From Persicirhabdus sediminis (GTDB lineage Bacteria; Verrucomicrobiota; Verrucomicrobiia; Verrucomicrobiales; Akkermansiaceae), in contig NZ_JAENIM010000037.1 of assembly GCF_016595495.1 (NCBI RefSeq), forward strand, positions 1 to 64,000: a stretch of 64,000 bases of DNA, in the 5' to 3' direction. The notes beneath the pieces were generated by a model, which was given only the letters and a program-made list of their open reading frames with translations, was not told the origin of the DNA and did not search any database. Position 1 is the stretch's first letter. Each line of letters begins with the position of its first letter. Positions 63,189 to 64,000 of the stretch are shown here, piece by piece. A program made the position numbers and the translations under genes.

Positions 63189-63971
63189 ATGCCAGATACC
63201 GCAACGGCCGAAAAACATATCCCAAAAGAGAGAATCAAGACTGATACTCTGTTGGAAGCCCACAACCTTAAAAAAGTTTATGGTGGCCGAACTGTAGTTA
63301 ACGATGTTTGCCTCAGCGTGCGTAAAGGGGAAATTGTTGGATTGCTAGGACCTAACGGTGCCGGCAAAACCACCACCTTCTACATGATCGCTGGGCTCAT
63401 CCCACCGGATATCGGCACCGTCTCGTTCGACGGCCACGACATCTCTCACAAGGCCATGCACATTCGTGCGCGCCTCGGTATGGGATACCTGCCGCAGGAA
63501 GAATCTATCTTCCGCCAACTAACCGTAGAGCAGAATCTCACCGCTGTGTTAGAAACTCAAAAAGGCATAAACCGTAAGCGTAGCAAAGAGCGCGCTGAAG
63601 AGCTGATGGAAAGGTTTGGCATCACCAAACTTCGTAAATCTAATGCTCTAGCTCTATCAGGCGGAGAAAAAAGACGCCTAACTATTGCTCGCTCACTATG
63701 CACAGACCCGAAGATCATCATGCTTGATGAACCCTTCTCAGGCGTTGATCCTATTGCTGTTGGAGATATCCAACAGATCGTTCACGACCTGCGCGAGAAC
63801 GACGGTCTATCAATTTTAATTACCGACCACAATGTTCGTGAGACATTACAGATCGTTGACCACGCTTATTTACTACACGATGGGAAAGTAATACTAGAAG
63901 ATGAAGCTAGTGAACTTGCACACAACCCAATTGCACGTAAATACTACCTAGGTGAAAATTTTCAAATGTAA
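63189..63971 (+). CDS. lptB: LPS export ABC transporter ATPase LptB
   Basis: The 260-residue ATPase has Walker A GPNGAGKT (residues 54-61), the signature 'LSGGEKRRLTIARSL' and Walker B 'IIMLDEPFSGVDPIAV'. The LptB-type details 'YLPQEESIFRQLTVEQNL' and 'SILITDHNVRETL' support the assignment over other ABC ATPases. It energises extraction of LPS from the inner membrane with LptF/G, which are not in the window. An N-terminal extension of about 20 residues precedes the usual start. Confidence 0.95.
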   Translation: MPDTATAEKHIPKERIKTDTLLEAHNLKKVYGGRTVVNDVCLSVRKGEIVGLLGPNGAGKTTTFYMIAGLIPPDIGTVSFDGHDISHKAMHIRARLGMGYLPQEESIFRQLTVEQNLTAVLETQKGINRKRSKERAEELMERFGITKLRKSNALALSGGEKRRLTIARSLCTDPKIIMLDEPFSGVDPIAVGDIQQIVHDLRENDGLSILITDHNVRETLQIVDHAYLLHDGKVILEDEASELAHNPIARKYYLGENFQM

Positions 63972-63988
63972 CGGAATTCGCCGTCTAC

Positions 63989-64000
63989 ATGCGTAAACAA
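63989..64000 (+). CDS. Possible start of a gene cut by the window end
   Basis: An ATG followed by three sense codons lies 17 bases after the lptB stop, the spacing of an operon. Nothing more can be said from four codons. Confidence 0.25.

Overview
The window looks like chromosomal DNA of a Gram-negative member of the Verrucomicrobiota, probably marine or host-surface associated. This is inferred from a secretin of the Akkermansia Amuc_1098 pilus type, two PEP-CTERM proteins, cysteine-type sulfatases paired with GH20 hexosaminidases, a BlaI/M56 pair, a TonB-ExbB-ExbD system and a kdsA-lptC/lptA-lptB block (a lipopolysaccharide outer membrane). There are no rRNA or tRNA genes, no CRISPR array and no transposase.

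Layout. 1-828 is non-coding: a structured repeat element followed by a 16-bp tandem array. 829-8461 holds an AsmA-like protein, a small membrane protein, a cytochrome b562-like protein, mutS, a YefM/YoeB-type toxin-antitoxin pair, a TolB-like propeller and a CbiX-like protein. 8462-9467 is non-coding and repeats the theme of the left end: three 134-bp copies of the structured element followed by a CCAGCTAG tandem array. rpsA (S1) follows. 11581-20663 is a glycan-degradation island: two near-identical GH20 genes enclose three S1 sulfatases. 20788-26118 is a BlaI repressor, its palindromic operator and a giant 1637-residue M56 (BlaR1-like) receptor. 26151-31538 holds a YejM-like membrane sulfatase-fold protein, then tonB-exbB-exbD-def. 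31752-43252 holds a purple-acid-phosphatase-like protein, an RluD-type pseudouridine synthase, two PEP-CTERM proteins, a MurG/MGDG-synthase-like glycosyltransferase, trxB, a YdjY protein, a prenyltransferase-repeat protein and a PHP phosphatase. 43497-55576 holds rpmB, a VanZ-like gene, trxA, a repeat-motif membrane protein, the secretin, an AsmA-like protein, an M42 aminopeptidase, an unknown secreted protein and a MoxR-DUF58 pair. 55700-58909 holds a TorF-like porin and an ammonium transporter separated by a 14-bp tandem array. 59052-63971 is coaX, a ROK kinase, kdsA, lptC/lptA-like and lptB.

Functional picture. Secreted sulfatases and hexosaminidases would desulfate and trim amino-sugar glycans, the Ton system would energise outer-membrane uptake, and the kdsA-lpt block builds and exports LPS. 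The most unusual features are non-coding. The word CAGCTG and its relatives CCAGCTAG/CTAGCTGG are strongly over-represented in genes and gaps alike, three separate tandem arrays are built on that core, and a structured intergenic element with compensatory base changes sits directly upstream of two of the arrays. Other points of interest are the M56 receptor with a replaced sensor region, an lptC-lptA ORF fused in frame with an internal signal peptide, a ROK kinase without zinc cysteines, and a PEP-CTERM gene flanked by near-identical terminators.
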